From Spongiibacteraceae bacterium UBA5047 (lineage in GTDB: Bacteria > Pseudomonadota > Gammaproteobacteria > Pseudomonadales > Spongiibacteraceae), in the NCBI GenBank assembly GCA_002415025.1, contig DIBR01000065.1:26384-90383 (forward strand): a stretch of 64,000 bases of DNA. Reading direction: 5' to 3'. A program made the position numbers and the translations under genes. Below, piece by piece: positions 1 through 8,706 of this stretch. How positions within the stretch are numbered: position 1 is the first letter of the stretch; each line of letters starts with the position of its first letter. The notes below the pieces were generated by a model. That model was not told the origin of the DNA. It made no database searches and was given only the letters and a program-made list of their open reading frames with translations.

Positions 1-201
1 TCTTTCGAGGTACCTTATACACCCGCCATAGTGATTCCAGACGACGCGCCGGGCGTGCAACTGGTGACCCAGTTGTTTTTGCCCGACGGGCAGGAGCCCT
101 ATTGTGATATGCCCTTGCAGGTAGCCTTTGAAGAACTAAAGCCATTGCAGGGCGAACCCTTTGTAGCACCGGTATTCAGGTTGCGGGAGACAGCACCATG
201 A
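1..201 (+). CDS. C-terminal fragment of a protein cut by the window edge
   Basis: An open frame from base 1 ends in TGA at 199-201 and gives 66 residues. The TGA overlaps the ATG of the next gene (ATGA), so the two are translationally coupled and belong to one operon. The stretch LVTQLFLPDGQEPY loosely recalls the end of intradiol ring-cleavage dioxygenases, where a TxLF-GDP-like segment precedes the tail. This would suit the catabolic cluster downstream, but the resemblance is weak and no iron ligands are in view. Treat the product as unknown. Confidence 0.6.
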   Translation, partial: SFEVPYTPAIVIPDDAPGVQLVTQLFLPDGQEPYCDMPLQVAFEELKPLQGEPFVAPVFRLRETAP

Positions 202-1100
202 CAATACAACACAGCGCCTTGAGTGATCAGTTGGGCGCGCTCATAGAAAGTTTCGATTTTGCGCGGGAGCCCAATGCTGCTGAGCGCGACGAACTGTATC
301 AGCTTTGGCTGGAGCATGGCCTGCTGCTGATTCGTGGCGCCAACGCCAACCCGCAAAACCAGATTCGCTTCAGTCGCCTGTTTGGTGAGCTGGAGGAGCA
401 TCCGCTGAAAAATATACGCAGCGGTGAATTCCCGGAACTGATGGAACTGAATAGCGAAGACACTCGCACCAGCCCGGTGTCGCAGTGGGATGGCGAGGAT
501 TGGGTCGGCCGACTCGGTTGGCACAAGGATCTGATTTACACGGGTAAGCCAAATCGAGGCGCGATACTGCGTGCGGTGCATTTGCCCGAGGAGGATGGGC
601 AAACCGGCTACGGTGATCAGGCCAAAGCCTACGACGCCTTAAGCGACGGGATGAAAGCACGCCTTGAAGGTTTGAAGGTGATCTATGGTTTTGAAGTCAA
701 TCTGTACCGAATGCCGTTCCTCGATACCTCAAACTATGTTGCCGGCCCCGGCGCGCCGGACAAACCCTCGGATATCGGCTTTCCGGATTTTCCGGATTCA
801 CGTTATCCGCTGGTGCTGGAACACCCGGAAAGTCGCCGTAAAATCCTCAATATCTGCCCGATGTTTCTGGTAGGGATAGAAGGTATGGATAAGTCGGAAA
901 GCGACGCCTTGCTAACTGAACTGGTTGCCCATGTCACCCGCCCGGAGTTTTGCTATCAGCATCAATGGCAGGCAGGCGATATGATTTTGTGGGACAACTG
1001 GCGCTTTATGCATTCAGCGCCGGGAGTGAAACCGGGCGCGAAGCGCTTGATACATCGCACAACAATATTGGGCGACCGGGTGTTGGGGGAGAGTGTTTGA
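198..1100 (+). CDS. TauD/TfdA-family Fe(II)/2-oxoglutarate dioxygenase
   Basis: A 300-residue cytosolic enzyme of the taurine/2,4-D dioxygenase family, which couples decarboxylation of 2-oxoglutarate to substrate hydroxylation. The iron facial triad is visible: H109 and D111 in GWHKDLIY, and H272 in WDNWRFMHSAPG. Arginines R283 and R287 shortly after H272 are placed to hold the 2-oxoglutarate carboxylate. Length is normal for the family. The start overlaps the stop of the preceding gene by ATGA. It opens the catabolic cluster; the substrate is not predictable, and the family also includes enzymes acting on aryl-oxy acids and sulfonates. Confidence 0.85.
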   Translation: MTIQHSALSDQLGALIESFDFAREPNAAERDELYQLWLEHGLLLIRGANANPQNQIRFSRLFGELEEHPLKNIRSGEFPELMELNSEDTRTSPVSQWDGEDWVGRLGWHKDLIYTGKPNRGAILRAVHLPEEDGQTGYGDQAKAYDALSDGMKARLEGLKVIYGFEVNLYRMPFLDTSNYVAGPGAPDKPSDIGFPDFPDSRYPLVLEHPESRRKILNICPMFLVGIEGMDKSESDALLTELVAHVTRPEFCYQHQWQAGDMILWDNWRFMHSAPGVKPGAKRLIHRTTILGDRVLGESV

Positions 1101-1120
1101 AGTCGGACGTCGGGCGCTAA

Positions 1121-1210
1121 GCCTGCCCGAAACGCTGCGCTTATTCGGGCCTACAAATTACACACATTGCCTATCGTCGCGTAGGCCGGATTAAGCGCAG
1201 CGTATCCGGC
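1121..1210. repeat. Pair of class A REP-like palindromes
   Basis: Two related elements lie between the dioxygenase and aldolase genes. One at 1121-1154 reads in minus orientation and one at 1181-1210 in plus orientation, together forming a divergent pair. The shared core is GTAGGC, then GA(a/t)TAAGCGCAGCGT, then a TC-GGC arm that pairs with GGCC(G/C)GA. The same core recurs at 39045-39074, 39186-39215 and 59010-59039. Layout and sequence recall enterobacterial REP/BIME elements. Confidence 0.75.
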
Positions 1211-1242
1211 GATTTCTCGTCCGACAAAGAAGGAATATTCCA

Positions 1243-2001
1243 ATGAACGAAGAACTCATGAAACAATTCGCTCCGGTGCCCCGCAAGCGGCCCTTACTCC
1301 CGGCATTGTCGCCACAGGCGGAGTTGGCTCTACTGTGCCGCGTGCTCTACAAGGAAGGCTACAACGACCATATCGCAGGGCATATCACCTATCTTCAAGA
1401 CGACGGCACGATGCTGGTTAATCCCTGGGAACTGGCCTGGGATGAACTGGTGGAAGACGACATTCTTCGTCTGGACGAAAGCGGAAAAGTGATTGAGGGT
1501 GGCTGGAATGTTACGCCCGCGATCAACTTGCACACCGAAATTCACGCTCGCAGACCCGGCGTGAAAGTAATCATCCACAATCACGCGCGCTACGGCACGG
1601 TGTGGGCTAACGCCGGAAGAGTGCCGCCGATTTACGACCAGACCTCAGCGCAAGTGAATGGCGAACTGAAATTGATGGACGAGTACAACGCTACCGTCAA
1701 TGAAACCAGTGAGGGCGCACGCTGCGCCGAGATGTTGGGTGAGGCGAAATGGGCCTTGCTGGCGAACCACGGCGTTATTGTTGTGGCCAACAGTATTTCT
1801 CAGGCCTACTTGCGGGCGGCGACATTGGAGTGGCGTTGCCGAACGGCTTTTGAAGTTGAAGCGCTGGGTGGCGGCAAGGCCATACCTGCAAGCGTTGCCG
1901 AACCTTTGGGCGACATGATTGACAGCAACGGCTTTCCCTTTTTGTGGGAGGCTATGGCGCGTCGGGAACTGCGACAGGACTCGTCAATTCTGTCGAGCTG
2001 A
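1243..2001 (+). CDS. Class II aldolase/adducin family protein
   Basis: A 252-residue protein of the zinc-dependent class II aldolase fold (fuculose/ribulose phosphate aldolase and decarboxylase relatives). Metal-site histidines are seen in HNHARYG (H112, H114) and LLANHGVIV (H176). An acidic residue at about E99 in LHTEIHARR lies where the catalytic glutamate region is expected. An SD-like AAGGA precedes the ATG at about 9 nt. It follows the TauD dioxygenase on the same strand with a REP pair between. It may act on an aldol or beta-keto acid of the same pathway, but many such proteins in catabolic clusters have no proven reaction. Confidence 0.85.
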   Translation: MNEELMKQFAPVPRKRPLLPALSPQAELALLCRVLYKEGYNDHIAGHITYLQDDGTMLVNPWELAWDELVEDDILRLDESGKVIEGGWNVTPAINLHTEIHARRPGVKVIIHNHARYGTVWANAGRVPPIYDQTSAQVNGELKLMDEYNATVNETSEGARCAEMLGEAKWALLANHGVIVVANSISQAYLRAATLEWRCRTAFEVEALGGGKAIPASVAEPLGDMIDSNGFPFLWEAMARRELRQDSSILSS

Positions 2002-2010
2002 GAGAATTGG

Positions 2011-2050
2011 GGGGTCAGAGTAAAACAGAAAGCTGTTTTACTCTGACCCC
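2011..2050. terminator. Perfect 18-bp hairpin between convergent genes
   Basis: Left arm GGGGTCAGAGTAAAACAG at 2011-2028, loop AAAG at 2029-2032, and the exact reverse complement at 2033-2050. It lies between the stops of the class II aldolase (2001) and the MscS-like gene (2055), so it is well placed to end transcription from both sides. The outer GGGGTCAGAGTAAAA motif resembles short dispersed palindromes known near REP-associated transposases. A mobile-palindrome origin is therefore possible. Confidence 0.7.
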
Positions 2051-2054
2051 AGCT

Positions 2055-3212
2055 TTAGCTGTGCCCGCCGGGCAAGGCCTTGCGCGCTGGCTTTTCCGAT
2101 TGTGTTATCAATAGTGGCGTCGAGAGATCAACGCCATCAATCAATGACTGCTCGAATACCAACTGGTTGATCATGTAACGCGTACCGAGCAGGTGCTGGC
2201 GGATATTGCGCGTAACCTTGGTGTTAGGCAGGGCCTCAAGGTAATACCAGAGGCTGTATTGCAGCGCATAGTCACCGGCGCTGGTGAGCGCCCATTCCAG
2301 TTCGCAGTTATTATTGATTTTGTTGTTTTCGTTGTCGGACACTTTTTCTGCCACCGAGGCAAACATGGATTCGATGCGGCGCTTGAACTTTTGCATATCC
2401 AGTTCACGCTGTTCGCGGTCGTGACCGTGAACCTCCGGGTAGCCGATGTTGTAGTGCAGCACTTCGCGCAGGCCGTCGATGGAGGCGCGTTTGGTCAGGT
2501 TTTCCACGGTGAGGTTGATCAGGCGACTGTTGCGAATCAGCGAGCGATGGTTGTTCTGGATGTTGAGTAAAATGGTGTAAATGAAGGTGACTTTGTTGAT
2601 GATGTAAATGTTTTTGTCGTCTTCCATTCTGATGGAATCGCCGTCTGACATCATGTCGGAATTCAGTATCACCATGCCGTAGTAGAGGTCGGGCGCCCAG
2701 ATCTGGTTGGTCAGTGCGAGAAAGGCGAAGATCAGGCCGAATATCCCGGTGGTTTCCAGCAGGCTGTCCAGCCCCCAGATTTTAATCAGCGCGTAAATAC
2801 CGATCAGCACCAGCAGAACAACCGCAAAGATATCCATCAGTCGGCTGTTGTAGGAATCGAGGTAAACCAGCTTTTCGTCGATCTTGCGCTCAATGCCAAA
2901 GCGCTGGCGAATAAAATGGGAGATGATATTAAACGCAAAGATTGCGCCATAGACCGGAATGAGCGACAGGCCCAGACGATAAAAGAACTGGTGGTAGCCC
3001 GGCAGCAGCCAGACCAGCACCAGGTCGGTGACGGTGAGTGCCAGCAGCATGTAGGCCAGAACACGCAGCAGCCCCTGCTGGAAATCGGTGTTGCGACCAT
3101 CGTTGAAGGAGCGCGAGATGGGGCCGGCAGCCAACAGCAGAATAATGTTCAGGAGGGCTATCAGGCCATGAGCGACCAGCTTTGAGCCGACCAGCGATTC
3201 GATAAGTTCCAC
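2055..3212 (-). CDS. MscS-family mechanosensitive channel-like membrane protein
   Basis: A 385-residue protein. About four hydrophobic segments occupy residues 12-32, 50-75, 80-105 and 125-150, followed by a further hydrophobic stretch (TTGIFGLIFAFLALTNQIWA) that would be the pore helix. Next comes a beta-domain with DMMSDGDSIRMED, then INKVTFIYTILLNIQNN and SRLIN, the usual MscS arrangement of a GD-I strand followed by the conserved strand turn. Such channels release solutes on osmotic downshock from the inner membrane. It is transcribed against the catabolic genes on both sides, so it is probably unrelated to them. Confidence 0.75.
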   Translation of the reverse strand: MELIESLVGSKLVAHGLIALLNIILLLAAGPISRSFNDGRNTDFQQGLLRVLAYMLLALTVTDLVLVWLLPGYHQFFYRLGLSLIPVYGAIFAFNIISHFIRQRFGIERKIDEKLVYLDSYNSRLMDIFAVVLLVLIGIYALIKIWGLDSLLETTGIFGLIFAFLALTNQIWAPDLYYGMVILNSDMMSDGDSIRMEDDKNIYIINKVTFIYTILLNIQNNHRSLIRNSRLINLTVENLTKRASIDGLREVLHYNIGYPEVHGHDREQRELDMQKFKRRIESMFASVAEKVSDNENNKINNNCELEWALTSAGDYALQYSLWYYLEALPNTKVTRNIRQHLLGTRYMINQLVFEQSLIDGVDLSTPLLITQSEKPARKALPGGHS

Positions 3213-3345
3213 AGACTGCTCTTCCTTTTACGCGCGCGAATTATTGTGGCTATATTGCTGCTACAAACGGATGAAGCGCAGCGGGGCGCTGCAATGCAAT
3301 ACTCTGCAGGGATAATAACCAATCACAGTAACAGGGAATAGCGTT

Positions 3346-4209
3346 ATGCCATCAGACAATAATCGGGTTGTTGTAGTAACAGGTGCCAGCCGCGGTGCGG
3401 GCAAGGGCATTGCGCTGGCTCTGGGTGCTAGCGGAGCCACTGTCTATGTGACTGGCCGCAGCCAGAAAACCGGTGACGCACCACTGCCCGGCACGGTTTA
3501 TGAAACCGCCGCTGAAATAGACCGCCGCGGCGGCAAGGGTATTGCGGTAGTGTGTGATCACGCCGATGACGAACAGGTAAAAGCACTGTTTGAGCAGGTT
3601 GCCACTGAGCAAGGGCGTATCGATATTCTTGTCAATAATGCGCTCTATGTGCCGCCGGAGCTGGTATTGCCCGGCCCATTCTGGGAAAAACCCCTGAGTC
3701 TGCAGGATATTCTGAATGTGGGCATGCGCTCCACCTATGTGTCGAGTTATTACGCGGCGCCGCTGCTGGTGGCTGCCGGTGGCGGTCTGGTGGTGAACAC
3801 CTCGTCTTTTGGTGGGCGTGCCTATATGCACGGCCCGGCCTACGGGGCAGGCAAGGCAGCAGTCGACAAAATGGCGCACGATATGGCGGTGGACTTCAAG
3901 CCCTACAACGTGGCGGTTATCTCACTCTGGATGGGGCTGCTGAAAACCGAGCGTACCCAACAGGTATTTGACGCAAATCCCGAGCTGTACGCGGATATGG
4001 AAGCCACCGCCGAAACGCCGGAATTTTCCGGGCGGGTGATTGACGCGCTCGCCAATGACCCGGCCCGCATGGAGCGCAGTGGCAAGGTCTGGGTGGGAGC
4101 TGAGCTGGGGGAGGAGTACGGTGTGCTGGATATCAACGGCAAGCAGCCGCCATCGCATCGACCGATGCTGGGTGATACACCCACCTACAGCGACGCGGTT
4201 ATCGAGTAG
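3346..4209 (+). CDS. SDR-family NAD(P)-dependent oxidoreductase
   Basis: A 287-residue classical short-chain dehydrogenase. The nucleotide-binding motif TGASRGAG is at residues 12-19 and NNA at 97-99. The catalytic serines NTSS are near 151-154 and the YGAGK active site is at Y166/K170. Classical SDRs reduce or oxidise alcohol/ketone pairs, including on steroids and cyclic intermediates. It begins the second + strand run and is followed closely by the GlcG-like gene, so it probably belongs to the degradation operon. The substrate is not visible from sequence. Confidence 0.9.
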   Translation: MPSDNNRVVVVTGASRGAGKGIALALGASGATVYVTGRSQKTGDAPLPGTVYETAAEIDRRGGKGIAVVCDHADDEQVKALFEQVATEQGRIDILVNNALYVPPELVLPGPFWEKPLSLQDILNVGMRSTYVSSYYAAPLLVAAGGGLVVNTSSFGGRAYMHGPAYGAGKAAVDKMAHDMAVDFKPYNVAVISLWMGLLKTERTQQVFDANPELYADMEATAETPEFSGRVIDALANDPARMERSGKVWVGAELGEEYGVLDINGKQPPSHRPMLGDTPTYSDAVIE

Positions 4210-4243
4210 ATTGATCGGAGAATGAATGGAGAGCGGAGGCGCT

Positions 4244-4675
4244 ATGAAACTGACCTTTAGCACCGAGTCTGTTTCGTCCGCAGCGGCCATGGCGCTGGTG
4301 TCAGCGGCAGTGAACAAGGCAATGGACATGAACGTTGCCATTGCTGTGGCGGTGGTCGATACCGAAGGCCAGCTCAAGGCCTTTCATCGCATGGACAAAA
4401 CCCCGGTGGTGGCAGTTGATGCCGTACAGGCCAAGGCGCGGGCGGCGCTGATGGGGCTGAGTACCGAGGAGCTGGGCGAGGCGCTGTCAGACAATCTGCC
4501 CATTTTGTTGTCGATGGTAACGCTCAGGGATGTGACCCTGCTGGGCGGCGGTTTGCCCATCCACCACGGTGGTGCCGTGATTGGTGCGATTGGCGTTGGC
4601 GGGGCGCTGACCGAACAGGATGTCGCCATCGCCGAAGCTGCCCTGGCCTCGGTCACGCGTGCGGACGACAAGTAG
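4244..4675 (+). CDS. GlcG/HbpS-family (DUF336) protein
   Basis: A 143-residue protein of the GlcG/HbpS family, recognised from the AVVDTEGQLKAFHRMD block, the QAKARAAL helix and the C-terminal GGLPIHHGGAVIGAIGVGG motif. Members bind haem or cobalamin or sit in catabolic operons with unclear roles. An upstream ATG at 4226 is possible, but the ATG at 4244 has GGAG 6 nt before it and starts at the family's usual MKLT position. It lies between the SDR and the flavin monooxygenase on the same strand. Confidence 0.85.
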   Translation: MKLTFSTESVSSAAAMALVSAAVNKAMDMNVAIAVAVVDTEGQLKAFHRMDKTPVVAVDAVQAKARAALMGLSTEELGEALSDNLPILLSMVTLRDVTLLGGGLPIHHGGAVIGAIGVGGALTEQDVAIAEAALASVTRADDK

Positions 4676-4819
4676 ACAGCGCTAACTCCTTGCCCGCAGG
4701 GCAGTATTTGGCCGACCGTGGCCGCATTGCCGGGGCGAATATGGCCCATTTGGACTATAGGCTGGGCGCCTGATTCCGCTAGAATTTCCGCCTTTATTCT
4801 TTTTACGGGAGTGCGGGCA

Positions 4820-6055
4820 ATGGACGGAGCAGTTCAAGCCAAAACAGGTCAAGCCGGAAACAAGGGTGCTGACAAGGGCCTGGATTCAGAACTGGCGAAA
4901 ACCCTGTTGGCGCGCGCCGAGGCTCTCAAACCGGTATTGCGAGAGCGCAGCGCTCAGGCTGCTCAATTGCGCCGTATCCCCGACGAGACCATTCAGGACT
5001 TTCAGGACGCCGGATTTTTCAAAATGCTGCAGCCCGAGCAGTGGGGCGGTTATGCACTCGATCCGCAGGTGTTTTACGCCGTTCAACTGAAAATTGCCGA
5101 AGCCTGTATGTCCAGCGCCTGGGTGCTGGGCGTTGTGGCCGTGCACAACTGGCAGTTGGCACTGTTTGACGATCAGGCTGCCCAGGATGTGTGGGCCGAG
5201 GATGCAACTACCCTGATTTCCTCGTCATACGCACCGGTCGGCAAGGTGGAAAAAGTCGACGGTGGTTACAAGCTCAGCGGTCAGTGGGGCTTTTCCAGCG
5301 GCTCCGAGCATTGCGACTGGGCCTTTCTTGGCGCTGTTGTGCCGGAGGAAGGTGCGCCTTTCGATATGCGTAACTACCGAACCTTTTTGGTGCCGCGCAA
5401 GGATTACGAGATTATTGATACCTGGCATGTGGTGGGCTTGAAAGCTACCGGCAGTCAGGATGTGCGCGTTGACGGCGCCTTTGTGCCCGAGCACCGCACC
5501 CACAAACTGAGCGACGGTTTCAGCTGCAACAATCCCGGCAATGCGGTCAACACGGCGCCGGTATTTCATCTGCCTTTTGGTCAGGTGTTTGTGCGCGCTG
5601 TCTGTACCGCGTCGCTGGGTGCACTGCAGGGTGCTCTCGATGCCTTTGTCGAGACGGCCAAAACCCGCATGGTTGGCCCCGCCAAAATGATGGACGATCC
5701 CTTTGTGCGCCGCCTCGCCGCTGACGTAAAAACCGCCATCGCGGAAATGCAGCGCACCATGTACGCAAACTTTGATGCCATGATGGCCTCAGCCGCCGCC
5801 GGCGAGCCGATTGCGATTGATGATCGGGTTCACTACCGTTTTGATTCGGCGGTGGTGGCCGACCGTTGCGCCGAGCTTTGCGCCAAAATGCTCAAGGCCT
5901 CTGGCAGCAAGGGCATTTTTCTGGGCAATGAAGTGCTTGAACGCCATCTCGATATCATGGCGAGTCAGGCTCACGTCGCCAACAATGTGAATCTGTACGC
6001 TGGCAACTTCGGCGGTGTACAGTTTGGTCTCGACAATACTGATTTGAACCTGTAA
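4820..6055 (+). CDS. HsaA-like flavin-dependent aromatic monooxygenase
   Basis: A 411-residue enzyme of the acyl-CoA dehydrogenase-like group D flavin monooxygenases (HsaA, HpaB-type). These hydroxylate a phenol to a catechol using reduced flavin from a separate reductase. The acyl-CoA dehydrogenase fold is seen in WGGYALDP, EACMSSAWVLGVVAVHNW and GQWGFSSGSEHCDWAFLG. The ending NLYAGNFGGVQFGLDNTDLNL is typical of this branch. The ATG at 4820 (SD CGGGAG) is preferred over an in-frame ATG at 4718, which would add 34 residues of unrelated character. The hydrolase follows after 4 nt. In steroid degraders this protein attacks 3-HSA, but other phenols are possible. No flavin reductase is in the window. 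Confidence 0.85.
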   Translation: MDGAVQAKTGQAGNKGADKGLDSELAKTLLARAEALKPVLRERSAQAAQLRRIPDETIQDFQDAGFFKMLQPEQWGGYALDPQVFYAVQLKIAEACMSSAWVLGVVAVHNWQLALFDDQAAQDVWAEDATTLISSSYAPVGKVEKVDGGYKLSGQWGFSSGSEHCDWAFLGAVVPEEGAPFDMRNYRTFLVPRKDYEIIDTWHVVGLKATGSQDVRVDGAFVPEHRTHKLSDGFSCNNPGNAVNTAPVFHLPFGQVFVRAVCTASLGALQGALDAFVETAKTRMVGPAKMMDDPFVRRLAADVKTAIAEMQRTMYANFDAMMASAAAGEPIAIDDRVHYRFDSAVVADRCAELCAKMLKASGSKGIFLGNEVLERHLDIMASQAHVANNVNLYAGNFGGVQFGLDNTDLNL

Positions 6056-6059
6056 CAGC

Positions 6060-6899
6060 ATGGAGCACGGTATGGCAGTGGTAGAAGGCTTGCCCGAAGG
6101 CAAATACGCCAAATTGGCCAATGGCCGCACCATTCACTATCTCGATCAGGGCAGCGGCCCGGTGGTGGTGTTTCTGCATGGCAGCGGCAGCGGTGCCAGT
6201 GGTCACAGCAACTTCAAATTCAACTATCCCTTTCTCGCCGAGAACGGCTATCGCGTTATCGTTCCCGACCTGATTGGTTACGGCTATTCCGACAAGCCGG
6301 AAGATGTTGACTATCACATCGACTTTTTTGTCGAGTGTGTCAAACAGACACTGGATGTCATTGGTGTCGACAAGGTGACCCTGATCGGCAATTCGCTGGG
6401 TGGTGCCATTGCCATTCGCTACGCGCTGACCTACCCGGATCAGGTTGAGAAACTGAACCTGATGGCTCCCGGTGGCATTGAGGATCAACCGTCCTACTTC
6501 ACCATGCCCGGCATGCAGATCATGAAAGAAGTCTTTACCGGCGGGCAGAACAAGGACAGCCTCGAGCAGTTTATCCGTCGCGGGCTGGTGTACGATGAAT
6601 CGGTGGTGGATGAGCAACTTGTCAACGAGCGCTGGGGCATTTTCCAGCAGCAGAACACCCAGGTCATTACCAGCATGGTGGTGCCCAATATGGAAGATCA
6701 GCTTGGTGAATTGCGCTGCCCGATTATTGCCTTCTGGGGCGCCAACGAAAACATGATGCCGGAAACCGGCATCGCCAAACTCACCAAAAAGTGCAAAAAC
6801 ATTCGCCTGACCATTGTGTCCGAGTGCGGTCACTGGGTGATGGTTGAGCACAAAGACCTTTTCAATCGGATGACACTGGATTTCCTGCAACATGGATAA
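6060..6899 (+). CDS. Meta-cleavage product hydrolase (HsaD/BphD-like alpha/beta hydrolase)
   Basis: A 279-residue C-C bond hydrolase that would split the ring-cleavage product into a carboxylic acid and 2-hydroxypenta-2,4-dienoate. The oxyanion-hole HGSGSGASG is near residue 40, the nucleophile elbow GNSLGG has S112, and H258 lies in CGHWVMVEH. At the usual catalytic Asp position (WGRxD in HsaD and BphD) the sequence is WGANENMM. This places Glu230 where Asp is expected, an unusual substitution. The start could be 6060 or 6072. The last bases overlap the hydratase gene by 8 nt, indicating coupled translation. Confidence 0.88.
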   Translation: MEHGMAVVEGLPEGKYAKLANGRTIHYLDQGSGPVVVFLHGSGSGASGHSNFKFNYPFLAENGYRVIVPDLIGYGYSDKPEDVDYHIDFFVECVKQTLDVIGVDKVTLIGNSLGGAIAIRYALTYPDQVEKLNLMAPGGIEDQPSYFTMPGMQIMKEVFTGGQNKDSLEQFIRRGLVYDESVVDEQLVNERWGIFQQQNTQVITSMVVPNMEDQLGELRCPIIAFWGANENMMPETGIAKLTKKCKNIRLTIVSECGHWVMVEHKDLFNRMTLDFLQHG

Positions 6900-7677
6900 T
6901 AGCAAGCGCGAAGCACTGGGTGACGAGCTCTACGAAGCCCTGAGCCAGCAGAAAACCTTAACGCCTTTTACCGAGCGTGAAGCGGACATCACCATCGACG
7001 ATGCCTACTTTATTTCGCTGCGCATGGTGAGTCGCCGGGTGGATGCGGGTGAAACCATCATCGGCAAGAAAATTGGCGTTACCAGCAAAGTGGTTCAGGA
7101 CATGCTCGGTGTACACCAGCCGGACTTTGGCTTTCTGACCAACAAAATGGAATACGCCAACGGTGCCGATATTCCGGTAGCGGGCAACCTGATCCAGCCG
7201 CGCGCGGAAGCGGAAATCGGCTTTCGCCTGAAGAAAGACCTCATCGGCCCCGGCGTGACCGAGCAGGATGTACTGGACGCAACAGAGTGCATCATGCCCT
7301 GTTTCGAGATTGTTGATTCGCGCATCAAGGACTGGAAAATCAAGATCGAGGACACCGTGGCTGACAATGCTTCGTGCGGTGTTTTTGTGCTGGGTGATCG
7401 ACAGGCCGACCCCCGCGATCACGACCTGCCGAACCTGAAAGTGACCGTTAAAAAGAACGGCAAATTTCTGAGTGAGGGCATGGGCAGCGCAGTGCAGGGC
7501 AATCCGCTGACGGCGGTGGCCTGGCTGGCCAATACACTGGGCAAGTACGATATCCCCTTTAAAGCGGGCGAGGTGATACTGTCGGGCTCGCTGGTGCCGC
7601 TGGAAGATGTGAAAGCCGGCGACAAAATGGAAATGGAACTGGAAGGCATTGGCAGCGCGAGCTGTCAGTTTGTATAA
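6892..7677 (+). CDS. 2-keto-4-pentenoate hydratase (HsaE/MhpD-type)
   Basis: A 261-residue member of the fumarylacetoacetase superfamily that hydrates 2-hydroxypenta-2,4-dienoate to 4-hydroxy-2-oxovalerate. The metal ligands are at E106 and E108 in PRAEAEIGF and E139 in CFEIVDSRI, the same spacing as in E. coli MhpD. The KxGVTSK substrate loop is at about 60-66 (KKIGVTSK). The gene starts inside the end of the hydrolase gene (8-nt overlap). It is the third step of the meta-cleavage lower pathway encoded here. Confidence 0.92.
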   Translation: MDNSKREALGDELYEALSQQKTLTPFTEREADITIDDAYFISLRMVSRRVDAGETIIGKKIGVTSKVVQDMLGVHQPDFGFLTNKMEYANGADIPVAGNLIQPRAEAEIGFRLKKDLIGPGVTEQDVLDATECIMPCFEIVDSRIKDWKIKIEDTVADNASCGVFVLGDRQADPRDHDLPNLKVTVKKNGKFLSEGMGSAVQGNPLTAVAWLANTLGKYDIPFKAGEVILSGSLVPLEDVKAGDKMEMELEGIGSASCQFV

Positions 7678-7684
7678 ATTGTTG

Positions 7685-7746
7685 TTCGCCTGCAGGGCAG
7701 GCTCCCACGGTAAGGCTATTCTGTAGGAGCCTGCCCCGCAGGCGAA
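7685..7746. repeat. Inverted pair of class B REP-like elements
   Basis: Two copies of the element TGTGGGAGCCTGCCCTGCAGG(CGAA) face each other: TTCGCCTGCAGGGCAGGC at 7685-7702 and GTAGGAGCCTGCCCCGCAGG near 7723-7742. This is the GGAGC-C/A-G-CCCTGC-GGCGAA type common in pseudomonads and relatives. It splits the hydratase from the next gene of the pathway. Confidence 0.8.
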
Positions 7747-7774
7747 CCAGAACGCAACATTGAGAGAGTACATC

Positions 7775-8689
7775 ATGGCTGAAAAAATCAAGGCAGCGAT
7801 CATCGGGCCGGGCAACATTGGTACCGACCTTCTGATCAAGGCTCTGCGCAGCGAGTATATCGAACCCGTTTGGATGGTTGGTGTCGTACCCGATTCCCCC
7901 GGTCTGGCGCGTGCGCAGGAACTGGGCCTGAAGACCACGGCCGATGGCGTGGACGGCATGCTGCCGACCATGAAGGCTGACGGTGTTCAGATCTGTTTCG
8001 ATGCGACCTCGGCTTATGTTCACGCGGAAAACTCGCGCAAGGTCAATGAGCAGGGCGCCATCATGATTGACCTCACGCCCGCCGCGATCGGCCCTTTCTG
8101 TGTGCCGCCGGTGAATCTCAAGGCAGCGGTAGACGCACAGGCCATGAACGTGAATATGGTGACCTGCGGTGGTCAGGCGACCATCCCGATGGTTGCTGCG
8201 GTGTCGCGCGTGCAGAAAGTTACTTACGGTGAAATCGTCGCTACGGTCAGCTCCAAGTCAGCTGGCCCCGGCACCCGCAAAAACATTGATGAGTTTACCC
8301 GCACCACAGCCAACGGCATTGAATCCGTTGGCGGCGCCGACAAGGGCAAGGCGATTATCGTCATCAACCCGGCCGAGCCGCCACTGATCATGCGCGACAC
8401 CATTCATTGCCTGACCGAAGACGAGCCGGATCAGGATGCAATTCGCCAGTCGGTTGAAGACATGATCGTTGAAGTGCAGAAATATGTGCCCGGCTACAAA
8501 CTGAAAAACGGCCCCATTTTCGATGGCAAACGCGTCTCCATTTATATGGAAGTGGAAGGCCTCGGTGATTTTCTGCCGAAATACGCGGGCAATCTCGACA
8601 TTATGACGGCTGCGGGTTTGCGCACGGCTGAAATGTACGCTCAGGAAATTCAGGCGGGTCGTTTCGAACCCAAGCCTGTTGCAGCTTAA
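7775..8689 (+). CDS. Acetaldehyde dehydrogenase (acylating), HsaG/BphJ-type
   Basis: A 304-residue enzyme that converts acetaldehyde (or propanal in steroid pathways) plus CoA and NAD+ to the acyl-CoA. The Rossmann motif [10 protein letters not shown] is at 11-20. The catalytic cysteine is C131 in [11 protein letters not shown]. The ATG at 7775 with GAGAGAG in front is chosen over an in-frame TTG at 7760. Family enzymes form a channelling complex with the aldolase encoded 17 nt downstream, which passes the aldehyde directly. Confidence 0.95.
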   Translation: MAEKIKAAIIGPGNIGTDLLIKALRSEYIEPVWMVGVVPDSPGLARAQELGLKTTADGVDGMLPTMKADGVQICFDATSAYVHAENSRKVNEQGAIMIDLTPAAIGPFCVPPVNLKAAVDAQAMNVNMVTCGGQATIPMVAAVSRVQKVTYGEIVATVSSKSAGPGTRKNIDEFTRTTANGIESVGGADKGKAIIVINPAEPPLIMRDTIHCLTEDEPDQDAIRQSVEDMIVEVQKYVPGYKLKNGPIFDGKRVSIYMEVEGLGDFLPKYAGNLDIMTAAGLRTAEMYAQEIQAGRFEPKPVAA

Positions 8690-8706
8690 TTAAAGAGGAC
8701 ACCAGG

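Noticed and set aside
5955..6905. A 316-residue minus-strand open frame opposite the meta-cleavage hydrolase
   Set aside because: Antisense to a gene with clear catalytic motifs; composition (many His, Gln) is that of a shadow of codon bias.
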